A stretch of 64,000 nucleotides of DNA from NCBI RefSeq assembly GCF_014268595.2, contig NZ_CP077091.1, positions 3,374,001 to 3,438,000 on the forward strand, read 5' to 3'. The DNA comes from Pseudomonas hamedanensis (GTDB lineage: Bacteria; Pseudomonadota; Gammaproteobacteria; Pseudomonadales; Pseudomonadaceae). The position numbers were made by a program, and so were the translations under genes. This document shows positions 54,901-61,340 of this stretch, in pieces. The notes under the pieces were generated by a model, which was not told where the DNA came from, ran no database searches, and saw nothing but the letters and a program-made list of their open reading frames with translations. Numbering within the stretch: position 1 is the stretch's first letter; each line of letters begins with the position of its first letter.

Positions 54901-56618
54901 CCCGCAACGACCGTACAGCGGCACGGGATCGCATCATCGCCTGCTGGCGCCGGGAAACCGCGCAAAAGCACGCCGTCGATGGCACGCCGATTGGCCTGGA
55001 GCTGGACCTCAGCGGTCTGATACTGCCGACCCTGCCGGACCTGAGCATCGACTTCAGCCACGTCGGCTCACTCAATCTGGCCCGAATGAACCTGGCTGAA
55101 TCCCCGGAAGGTTTTCTGACGCGCTTTCGGCATCTGCGCTGGCTGGACATGTCGAACAACCGGCTCAGGGAACTGCCGCCGGCCGTTGGGGAAATGCATG
55201 CAATGACGCGCCTGTTTCTCCACGGCAACCAGCTCCAGCTGACCGATGAGACGGCCGCGATCCTCGCCGGGCGGGTTACGCTCAGGGCGCTTTGGCTCAA
55301 CAACAACCCGCAATTGGGCGTCTTGCCGGATTTCAGCCAGATAACGGACATGCGTTCGATCGATCTGTCGACCACGGGCATTTCCAGCTGGCCCAGGGGG
55401 CTGTTCGACCAGCCACTGCTGGACTCCATCAACCTGAGCCACAACCGGATCACCACCATTCCGGACTTCGTCACCGCGCCGCCTGCCGATCGCCTGGCGC
55501 AATCGGTGCGGGCCAACAACAGCACGCGGGTGACCAATAACCCGCTCGTCGACACCACTGCCGCCCAACTGGCAGGCTATGTTCAACGGCTCAGAGACGC
55601 AGGGCTGGCATTGAACCGTGGCCCCAACCTGGTCACGTCCTCACAGCTCGTGGCACGCCAACCCGATCGCAATCCTCTGGAGCTGCGTGAGCAATGGATT
55701 AGCGGACTCTCCGCCGACGAGGTCACCGCACGGCGAGCGCAATGGCGGATGTTGCGCGAGCTGGAAGGGTCTGACGGTTTTTTCAACATTATCGAAAGCC
55801 GTTCCGGGCATGCTGACTTTCGACGTCAGGTCTGGGAAGTGATCGATGTCATGACCGACAACGATGCGCAATCACGGGCGCTGCGCAGAGAGCTGTTTGA
55901 TCGAGCTTGCGAAGCGGGTTGTACCGACCTCGCGGCAGCGACCTTTACCGATTTGCAAATCCTCGCGGTAACCCACAAGGCACGTATGCAGGCCCGCCAG
56001 GATAAGAACGGAGCGCCACTGGTGACATTGTCCAGAGGGTTGTTCCGCCTGAAACAGGTGGATGACATCGCCGCCGCGCACGTCGCCTCCAGCCGGTTGA
56101 TTATCAACGATCCGGCAACATCCGAGGCACAGCGCAACGTTCATCGTCGCCGCATACGCGATCAGCATGAAGTGACCATGGCGTATCGCTTCGGCCTGAA
56201 GGACCGGCTGCAATTACCGTTTCAGCCACAGGCACTGACTTTTATCCTGATGGCCGAGGTGACACCGGGCATGCTTGAGGTCGCCTATAACAAGGTGATA
56301 GTTCTGAATGATTCACCTGAGGAATTTCAGGCGTTGGTGTCCATGGACTTCTGGCAGGATTTCGTCATTTACAAATACCAGACGCAATTCGAAGCCAGTC
56401 GGCAGCCCTTTCAGGACCGGCAAGCCGCACTGGACAGCCAGTATGCTCAGGAGCAACTGACCGAAGCCCAGTACATTGCACAGACCAACGATGGGCAGGC
56501 ACAACTGGCGATTGCCGAAGCGGCGCTGATCCAGGAACTGACCCGGCAAGAGCTGCAACCTCGTACCACCGTCGAGACATCGCCTGCCGATGAATCGGCG
56601 GCTCAGACGCCTGCCTGA
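51969..56618 (+). CDS. LRR protein with NEL-type (IpaH/SspH-like) E3 ubiquitin ligase domain
   Basis: 1549 aa. Residues 1-90 are Pro/Thr-rich with ELDAILPAPRVTVNE; 91-280 is the beta module shared with the two preceding proteins. Then come three tandem blocks of about 300 residues (284-600, 601-900, 901-1230), each a helical part followed by four to six leucine-rich repeats starting at a DFSHV motif. Residues 1231-1530 match the NEL domain of IpaH/SspH: Cys1318-Thr-Asp1320 is in the place of the catalytic Cys-x-Asp, followed by LSRGLFRLKQVDDIA. NEL enzymes are secreted E3 ligases that ubiquitinate host proteins. The true start may be GTG 51975 (AAGGA seven bases before); the ATG at 51969 is only one base from AAGGA. 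Confidence 0.83.
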   Translation: MKVKNKPPVRETTTVEVSPSVTTRPIPHSREFDPHARTDTGSLAISRENLPTSTRTANEAELDAILPAPRVTVNEFDPPAQPPATPAPQPLEHYRVPATARLPAPDERGLRTFKGRHYVDLPDGLVVQVATDAQTGLVRATLANERLPSGPELVRDAISGRWEVRSDLEPILFPLSASRLEAFRTALDFTGVEPGGDGTFHHDNKLYVVIGEHAYQVLHDADSSSPSVPVLRIVRTEDPVAHDEGNRYVASRPGRSQAIVRDPRDGWVGVNVAGVGGMRRGEPQRTLSQRLADRFATLANRLHSPESRVRKLFPTFDEQQIAAYVRSLGDDVAGALTRREADYKTLKNALQDWTGTNAQSPAIKAWAQRVALEIKRCWRHETGAILKLTGASATLPALTADFSHVRTLELNGILWSGTGETFLNGFSGLQRLSITDCGLDKLPAAMTGMPDLQTLDLHANRLELDEQSAAALGTMVTLEHIDLSANPLGRHPDFSAMSRLKTLNLRSTQLEQWPIGLTQHSGLERLDLRDNLLREVPEALVAPAADQFERIYRINAVTLIERNDFPAGYWKTLEAFWQRVAAAPSHPGIDPLPGAFRLDSDIPEVAIVQRLYPDKTPQEARAYLIALGDDADTLLAQRIEQLDLLESQLQGYVAAQETGTASGSPGETSARRVARIIKACWLDDSVQTLRITAGSGPLPALTLDFSHVKRLDLLSITWSDDADTFLGNFANLEQLSINQCGLKTLPAVVGGMHSLRRLDLSANRIELDEPGAATLSALSRLTIIDLSHNPSLDLCPDFSAMAGLISVNMNNTGIRHWPTGLEDKSALTGLDLRNNRLREVPGHLLEPTLEKMPGIARINGATLLLGNDFPSDYWRHFDAYWRQLSDAYPELMDPLRPDAFDSENSLAQRYKKLFPAKSIKACREFLWNLEADSVNGRLEALEQEFGQLKSQLDDWVFSGGGNRQRYVRANQLQINAQTRNDRTAARDRIIACWRRETAQKHAVDGTPIGLELDLSGLILPTLPDLSIDFSHVGSLNLARMNLAESPEGFLTRFRHLRWLDMSNNRLRELPPAVGEMHAMTRLFLHGNQLQLTDETAAILAGRVTLRALWLNNNPQLGVLPDFSQITDMRSIDLSTTGISSWPRGLFDQPLLDSINLSHNRITTIPDFVTAPPADRLAQSVRANNSTRVTNNPLVDTTAAQLAGYVQRLRDAGLALNRGPNLVTSSQLVARQPDRNPLELREQWISGLSADEVTARRAQWRMLRELEGSDGFFNIIESRSGHADFRRQVWEVIDVMTDNDAQSRALRRELFDRACEAGCTDLAAATFTDLQILAVTHKARMQARQDKNGAPLVTLSRGLFRLKQVDDIAAAHVASSRLIINDPATSEAQRNVHRRRIRDQHEVTMAYRFGLKDRLQLPFQPQALTFILMAEVTPGMLEVAYNKVIVLNDSPEEFQALVSMDFWQDFVIYKYQTQFEASRQPFQDRQAALDSQYAQEQLTEAQYIAQTNDGQAQLAIAEAALIQELTRQELQPRTTVETSPADESAAQTPA

Positions 56619-56640
56619 GCCGGCGGTATCAGGCAACGAG

Positions 56641-56670
56641 ACGGCTGGCCGAATGTCTTCGGCCAGCCGT
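56641..56670. terminator. Perfect 12-bp hairpin between convergent genes
   Basis: ACGGCTGGCCGA (56641-56652), loop ATGTCT, TCGGCCAGCCGT (56659-56670). It lies 23 bases past the effector-like gene stop and touches the dnaB stop. There is no clear T-run on either side, so it may be a transcript-stabilising hairpin or a weak bidirectional terminator. Confidence 0.6.
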
Positions 56671-58067
56671 CACTCGTCGTCGTCGAAGTTGTAGCTGCCC
56701 GGGGCGAGGTTTTCGAAGCGCGTGTATTTGCCGATGAATGCCAGGCGAATAAAACCGATCGGGCCGTTCCGCTGTTTGCCGATGATGATTTCGGCGATGC
56801 CCTTGTGTTCGGTTTCCGGGTGATACACCTCGTCGCGGTAGACGAACATGATCACGTCGGCGTCCTGCTCGATCGCTCCGGATTCACGCAAGTCGGAGTT
56901 CACCGGGCGCTTGTTCGGGCGCTGTTCGAGGGAACGGTTGAGCTGCGACAGGGCAACCACCGGGCAGTTGAATTCCTTGGCCAGGGCTTTCAGGGATCGC
57001 GAAATCTCGGAAATTTCGTTGGTCCGGTTGTCACCGCTCGAACCGGGGATCTGCATCAGTTGCAGGTAGTCGATCATGATCAGGCCGACATCGCCGTGTT
57101 CACGCACCAGACGTCGGGTACGCGCACGCATTTCCGAAGGACTGATGCCGGCGGTGTCGTCGATGAACAGTTTGCGATCGTTGAGCAGATTGACTGCGGA
57201 AGTCAGGCGTGGCCAATCGTCATCTTCCAGTTGGCCGGAACGCACTTTGGTCTGGTCGATACGGCCGAGCGAAGACAGCATACGCATGATCAGCGATTCG
57301 CCAGGCATCTCGAGGGAGTACACGAGGACGGCTTTTTCGCTGCGCAACACGGCGTTTTCCACCAGGTTCATCGCGAACGTGGTTTTGCCCATCGATGGAC
57401 GGCCGGCGACGATGATCAGGTCGGAGGGTTGCAGGCCGCTGGTTTTCTCGTCGAGGTCGGTGTAACCGGTGGACAGGCCGGTAATGGCGTTGTCGGTGTT
57501 GAACAGGGTGTCGATGCGATCGATGGCCTTGGTCAACAGCTCGTTGACGCCGACCGGACCGCCAGTCTTCGGTCGCGCTTCGGCGATCTGGAAGATCTGC
57601 CGTTCGGCTTCGTCGAGGATCTCTTCGGCGGTGCGGCCTTCAGGGTTGAACGCGCTGTCGGCGATCTCGGTGCTGATACCGATCAACTGACGCAAGGTCG
57701 CCCGCTGACGAACGATCTGCGCATAGGCCTTGATGTTGGCGACGGACGGCGTGTTTTTCGCCAGTTCGCCCAGGTAACCGAGACCGCCGACTTGCGAGGT
57801 CTGGCCTTCCTTGTCCAGTTGTTCGGCGAGGGTCACAACGTCGATCGGCGAGTTCTGATCGGCCAGTTTGGCGATCGCACGGAAGATCAGACGGTGGTCA
57901 TGCCGGTAGAAGTCGCCGTCGGAGACTTGATCGAGCACACGTTCCCAGGCGTTGTTGTCCAGCATCAGACCACCGAGTACGGCCTGTTCGGCCTCGATGG
58001 AATGTGGCGGCACCTTCAGGGCAGCGGTTTGCAGATCGTATTGCTCGGGAGCGGAGATATCGTTCAT
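56670..58067 (-). CDS. dnaB: Replicative DNA helicase DnaB
   Basis: 465 aa RecA-type hexameric helicase that unwinds DNA at the replication fork and recruits primase. The N-terminal domain is at about 20-120 (PPHSIEAEQAVLGGLMLDN). Walker A is GRPSMGKTTFAMN (about 225-237), Walker B is LIMIDYLQLM, motif H4 is near PVVALSQLNRSLEQRPNKRP, and the arginine finger region is R-x-Q-R-N-G-P near the C-terminus. Start is ATG 58065-58067 by homology; a GTG two codons upstream is in frame. It follows the rpsF-rpsR-rplI cluster on the same strand but behind a terminator. Confidence 0.97.
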   Translation of the reverse strand: MNDISAPEQYDLQTAALKVPPHSIEAEQAVLGGLMLDNNAWERVLDQVSDGDFYRHDHRLIFRAIAKLADQNSPIDVVTLAEQLDKEGQTSQVGGLGYLGELAKNTPSVANIKAYAQIVRQRATLRQLIGISTEIADSAFNPEGRTAEEILDEAERQIFQIAEARPKTGGPVGVNELLTKAIDRIDTLFNTDNAITGLSTGYTDLDEKTSGLQPSDLIIVAGRPSMGKTTFAMNLVENAVLRSEKAVLVYSLEMPGESLIMRMLSSLGRIDQTKVRSGQLEDDDWPRLTSAVNLLNDRKLFIDDTAGISPSEMRARTRRLVREHGDVGLIMIDYLQLMQIPGSSGDNRTNEISEISRSLKALAKEFNCPVVALSQLNRSLEQRPNKRPVNSDLRESGAIEQDADVIMFVYRDEVYHPETEHKGIAEIIIGKQRNGPIGFIRLAFIGKYTRFENLAPGSYNFDDDE

Positions 58068-58111
58068 GGCCACTTGAGAATTAGGTGAAAAGCAGGAGTT
58101 TCAGAAAGACA

Positions 58112-58143
58112 AAGGGCACGACCTGTAAACAGGATCGTGCCCG
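58112..58143 (-). terminator. Terminator between rplI and dnaB
   Basis: Minus strand: GGGCACGA-t-CCTG, loop TTTA, CAGG-TCGTGCCC, then TTTGTCTTT. It lies about 45 bases after the rplI stop and partly separates the ribosomal operon from dnaB. Confidence 0.8.
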
Positions 58144-58187
58144 ATGTTAACCGTCTGACGGGCAAGCCGCCAGCCGATCCGTGTTGC

Positions 58188-58634
58188 TTAAGCTGCTACC
58201 ACGACAACGCGTACGGTGGCTTCAACTTCGGCGTGCAGGTGCACGGCCACGTCGAATTCACCCACGTTGCGGATGGTGCCGTTCGGCAGACGAACTTCGC
58301 TCTTCGCAACTTCAACGCCGGAGGCGGTCAGTGCGTCAGCGATGTCGTGAGTACCGATCGAACCGAACAGCTTGCCTTCGTCGCCAGCGGTGGCAGTGAT
58401 AGTCACTTCCAGCTCGGCCAGTTGGGCAGCACGGCTTTCAGCCGATGCTTTACGGTCTGCGGCAGCTTTTTCCAGCTCGGCGCGACGCTCTTCGAACGCA
58501 GCCAGGTTGGCAGCGGTCGCAGCGGTAGCCTTGCCGAAAGGCAGCAGGTAGTTACGGCCGTAACCGGCCTTAACGTTTACTTTGTCGCCCAGGTTGCCCA
58601 GGTTGGCGATTTTTTCCAGAAGGATCAGTTGCAT
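58188..58634 (-). CDS. rplI: 50S ribosomal protein L9
   Basis: 148 aa two-domain ribosomal protein. It starts with the L9 signature [19 protein letters not shown], then [13 protein letters not shown], a long connecting helix (about 40-75) and a C-terminal RNA-binding domain. L9 binds 23S rRNA near the L1 stalk and helps limit frameshifting. Last gene of rpsF-rpsR-(membrane protein)-rplI, followed by a terminator. Confidence 0.98.
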   Translation of the reverse strand: MQLILLEKIANLGNLGDKVNVKAGYGRNYLLPFGKATAATAANLAAFEERRAELEKAAADRKASAESRAAQLAELEVTITATAGDEGKLFGSIGTHDIADALTASGVEVAKSEVRLPNGTIRNVGEFDVAVHLHAEVEATVRVVVVAA

Positions 58635-58652
58635 GTGAAAATCCTCTAACTT

Positions 58653-59546
58653 TTAACCTTCACCGTTCGCGCTGTCGGTGTCTTTCGACACGTGACGACC
58701 GCGAAAATCAATCAGGCTGTCGACAATGGCCAGAACCACGAGCAACGGATAGATCAGCTGCATGAACAACAGCAGCGTGACGTACAACCCCACCAGCCAG
58801 AAACCGGCCAGTCGCTTCTGCCCGACCAGCCCGTGAATCAGGGCGAGTCCGGCGAACACCAGCGGTACACTGCACAACGGCGTCAACATGGCCATCTGTG
58901 CACCGAGATTCGGGCCCAGAAGCATCAACGCCAGCAGCAACATCGCCGGCCCCAGCGGGATCCGGATGGCGCGAAATTCGCGACCAAAACCACCCGGGTT
59001 GTACAACAACGCCTGCCAATGCCGCCCGACAATCAGGCTCAGCACGCTGACGATCTGCAACAAAGCCGCAATCAGTCCGGTCAGGACCGGTGCAATCAGG
59101 GACGCGAAACGCGCTTGCTCATCGACCGACAATTGCTTGTAGGTCTCACCGAGAAGCGCTGGCATGACCTTTATAAGGGCCTGCGCGAGCATCTCGATCT
59201 GGGCCGCAAACGCGACGCCGAGCACCACTGAAAACACCACCCCGATCGCCACGCTGACCAGCAGCGTACGGACCCAGGATTCGCTTGCGCGCAAAACCAA
59301 CGCAAGCCCCGAAGAACCCAGCAGCACCAGAAGTGCCCGTGGGTCATCGGCATACAGCCACCAGATCAATGCCGGCAGCAGTCCCAGGGACAGAACGCCG
59401 AGGGCGTCCGTCAATCCGCGCCGCAGCAGCACAAGGCTCCCGGCGGCGGCACCCAACCAATACAACAACGGCAATGTTGCACACCCGGCCACTACGAGAG
59501 TGGCCTGCAGGCGGCCGCGCATGATGAACTCAGCTAAGGCACGCAT
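58653..59546 (-). CDS. Conserved membrane protein (YybS/DUF2232-like) in the rpsF-rplI operon
   Basis: 297 aa with about eight hydrophobic helices, starting with an Arg/Ala-rich N-terminus (MRALAEFIMRGRLQATL), three helices by residue 75, a helix near 90-115, a polar stretch (GETYKQLSVDEQARFASL, about 133-150) and four more helices; the C-terminus is hydrophilic. A membrane protein between rpsR and rplI is usual in pseudomonads (P. aeruginosa PA4933, from memory). The role is unknown; DUF2232 relatives are sometimes linked to cell envelope growth. The position inside a ribosomal operon implies steady expression tied to growth rate. Confidence 0.83.
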   Translation of the reverse strand: MRALAEFIMRGRLQATLVVAGCATLPLLYWLGAAAGSLVLLRRGLTDALGVLSLGLLPALIWWLYADDPRALLVLLGSSGLALVLRASESWVRTLLVSVAIGVVFSVVLGVAFAAQIEMLAQALIKVMPALLGETYKQLSVDEQARFASLIAPVLTGLIAALLQIVSVLSLIVGRHWQALLYNPGGFGREFRAIRIPLGPAMLLLALMLLGPNLGAQMAMLTPLCSVPLVFAGLALIHGLVGQKRLAGFWLVGLYVTLLLFMQLIYPLLVVLAIVDSLIDFRGRHVSKDTDSANGEG

Positions 59547-59582
59547 GCATTCAATCCTTTGCTACTTGTCGACTGCCCGGTC

Positions 59583-59813
59583 TCAGCGGCCGTGGCTGTC
59601 GGTGTAGGCCAGCAGGGCCAGGAAGCGGGCGCGCTTGATAGCGGTGGCCAGCTGACGCTGATAACGAGCTTTGGTACCGGTGATGCGGCTTGGAACGATT
59701 TTGCCGGTCTCGGATACGTAAGCTTTCAGAGTGTTGAGATCTTTGTAATCGATCTCTTTCACGTCTTCAGCGGTGAAGCGGCAGAATTTACGACGACGGA
59801 AGAAACGTGCCAT
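59583..59813 (-). CDS. rpsR: 30S ribosomal protein S18
   Basis: 76 aa. Starts [25 protein letters not shown] and has the conserved [27 protein letters not shown] core, ending in a basic [15 protein letters not shown]18 binds S6 on the 30S platform. It lies 29 bases after rpsF in the same operon. Confidence 0.98.
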
Positions 59814-59842
59814 TTGATAGGCTCCTTAATAAGGTCCGTGGA

Positions 59843-60265
59843 TTACTCGTCAGCGTTATCGCTGTTGTCGCTGTCATCAATGTCGGTGCCTTCGGCGCCT
59901 TCGTGCTCAGGACGGTCGCGACGCTCACGGCGCTCACTGCGGTTTTCTTCAGCCTTGAGCATCTCGGACTGGCCGGTAACGGCTTCGTCGCGACGGATGA
60001 CCAGGTTACGGATCACTGCATCGTTGTAGCGGAAGTTGTCTTCCAGCTCGGCCAGGGCCTTGCCAGTGCACTCAACGTTCAGCATCACGTAGTGAGCCTT
60101 GTGAACATTGTTGATTGCGTAGGCCAGTTGACGACGGCCCCAGTCTTCCAGACGGTGGATTTTGCCGCCGTCTTCTTCGATCAGCTTGGTGTAACGCTCA
60201 ACCATGCCGCCGACTTGCTCGCTCTGATCCGGGTGGACCAGAAAGATGATTTCGTAATGACGCAT
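59843..60265 (-). CDS. rpsF: 30S ribosomal protein S6
   Basis: 140 aa. The ferredoxin-like fold starts [18 protein letters not shown]; conserved GRRQLAYAI and AHYVMLN follow. The C-terminal about 40 residues are an acidic extension ([21 protein letters not shown]) of the kind modified by RimK with glutamate in E. coli, although here it ends -ADE rather than -EE. First gene of the operon. GGAG is seven bases before the ATG. S6 with S18 can regulate this operon at its leader. Confidence 0.98.
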   Translation of the reverse strand: MRHYEIIFLVHPDQSEQVGGMVERYTKLIEEDGGKIHRLEDWGRRQLAYAINNVHKAHYVMLNVECTGKALAELEDNFRYNDAVIRNLVIRRDEAVTGQSEMLKAEENRSERRERRDRPEHEGAEGTDIDDSDNSDNADE

Positions 60266-60383
60266 GAATGCTCCTTACGGGTTGTAGCCTGCCGCTCAAA
60301 AACGGTCAGACAAGGAGTGAATGACACTTATGGACTTGCTGGCGCGGGGCACATGCGTGCCTGCCGTCACAGCAAGGGGCGCA

Positions 60384-60412
60384 ATTGTAGAGAAGGGACT
60401 GCGGGGGCGCAA
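60384..60412 (-). promoter_or_regulatory. Candidate sigma-70 promoter of the rpsF operon
   Basis: Minus strand -35 TTGCGC (60407-60412), 17-base spacer, -10 TACAAT (60384-60389). It predicts a leader of about 110 bases before rpsF. The leader contains an ACCG-TTTTTGA-GCGG segment that could fold near the ribosome binding site; whether it is the S6:S18-binding motif known in other bacteria I cannot tell. The rest of the 307-base gap between rlmB and rpsF is the REP pair. Confidence 0.6.
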
Positions 60413-60465
60413 GGCAATTGGTGATTATTTGAACAACCACCAATTCTTGCCACACCACAAAACAA

Positions 60466-60556
60466 TGTAGGAGTGAGCGTGCTCGCGATGAAGGTGCAAC
60501 ATTCAACTTAATATGCTGAATGTAACTCCGCTATCGCGAGCAGGCTCACTCCTACA
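60466..60556. repeat. REP pair, TGTAGGAGTGAGC type
   Basis: Left arm TGTAGGAGTGAGCGTGCTCG (one change from the usual CCTGC) and right arm complement ending 60556, between rpsF and rlmB. Confidence 0.87.
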
Positions 60557-60572
60557 AGGGATTTGCAGCAGG

Positions 60573-61340
60573 TCAGGCTTTTTTCGCGGCAGCCTTGGCC
60601 TTCGCGCCACGCTGGCGCTGGGCTTCGAACAGGCATACGCCGGTTGCGACCGAGACATTGAGGCTGCTGACGCTACCGGCCATCGGCAGGTTGACGAGGT
60701 AGTCGCAATGTTCGCGAGTCAGGCGCCGCATACCTTTGCCTTCAGCGCCCATGATCAGGATGGTCGGGCCGGTCAGGTCCTGGTCATAAATGCTGACTTC
60801 AGCTTCACCGGCCGTGCCCACTACCCACAGGCCACGTTGCTGGAGCTTTTCCAGGGTACGCGCCAGATTGGTCACCGCAACCAGCGGAATCACTTCCGCC
60901 GCGCCGCAGGCCACCTTACGAACCACCGGCGTCAAAGTAGCCGACTTGTCTTTCGGCACGATCACCGCCAGCGCGCCGGCCGCATCGGCCGAACGCAGGC
61001 AGGCACCGAGGTTGTGCGGATCGGTTACGCCATCGAGTACCAGCAACAGCGGCGCGCCCTCGGTGCGATCCAGCAGCTCGTCGAGCATCGCCTCGCCCCA
61101 GACCTGACTCGGGCTGACTTCCGCCACCACGCCCTGATGAACGCCTTCAACCCAGGCGTCCATTTCACGGCGTTCGGCCTGGCCGACCTGAACCCGGTTT
61201 TGATTGGCCAGTTCCACCAGCGTCTGCACGCGCGGATCGTTGCGGCTTTCCGCCAGCCAGATCTGCTTGACGCGTTTAGGGTGGTGACGCAGCAACGCCT
61301 CTACCGCGTGAACGCCGTAGATTTTTTCCAACTGACTCAT
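60573..61340 (-). CDS. rlmB: 23S rRNA (guanosine-2251-2'-O)-methyltransferase
   Basis: 255 aa SPOUT methyltransferase. The N-terminal substrate domain begins with IYGVHAVEALLRHHP. The three SpoU motifs follow: LDGVTDPHNLGACLRSADAAG (about 109-129), ILIMGAEGKGMRRLTRE (near 194-210), and NLPMAGSVSSLNVSVATGVCLFEAQRQR (near 216-243), which form the trefoil knot and SAM site. RlmB methylates G2251 in the peptidyl-transferase P loop. Its start overlaps the rnr stop by four bases, so rnr-rlmB is a translationally coupled pair. Confidence 0.97.
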   Translation of the reverse strand: MSQLEKIYGVHAVEALLRHHPKRVKQIWLAESRNDPRVQTLVELANQNRVQVGQAERREMDAWVEGVHQGVVAEVSPSQVWGEAMLDELLDRTEGAPLLLVLDGVTDPHNLGACLRSADAAGALAVIVPKDKSATLTPVVRKVACGAAEVIPLVAVTNLARTLEKLQQRGLWVVGTAGEAEVSIYDQDLTGPTILIMGAEGKGMRRLTREHCDYLVNLPMAGSVSSLNVSVATGVCLFEAQRQRGAKAKAAAKKA

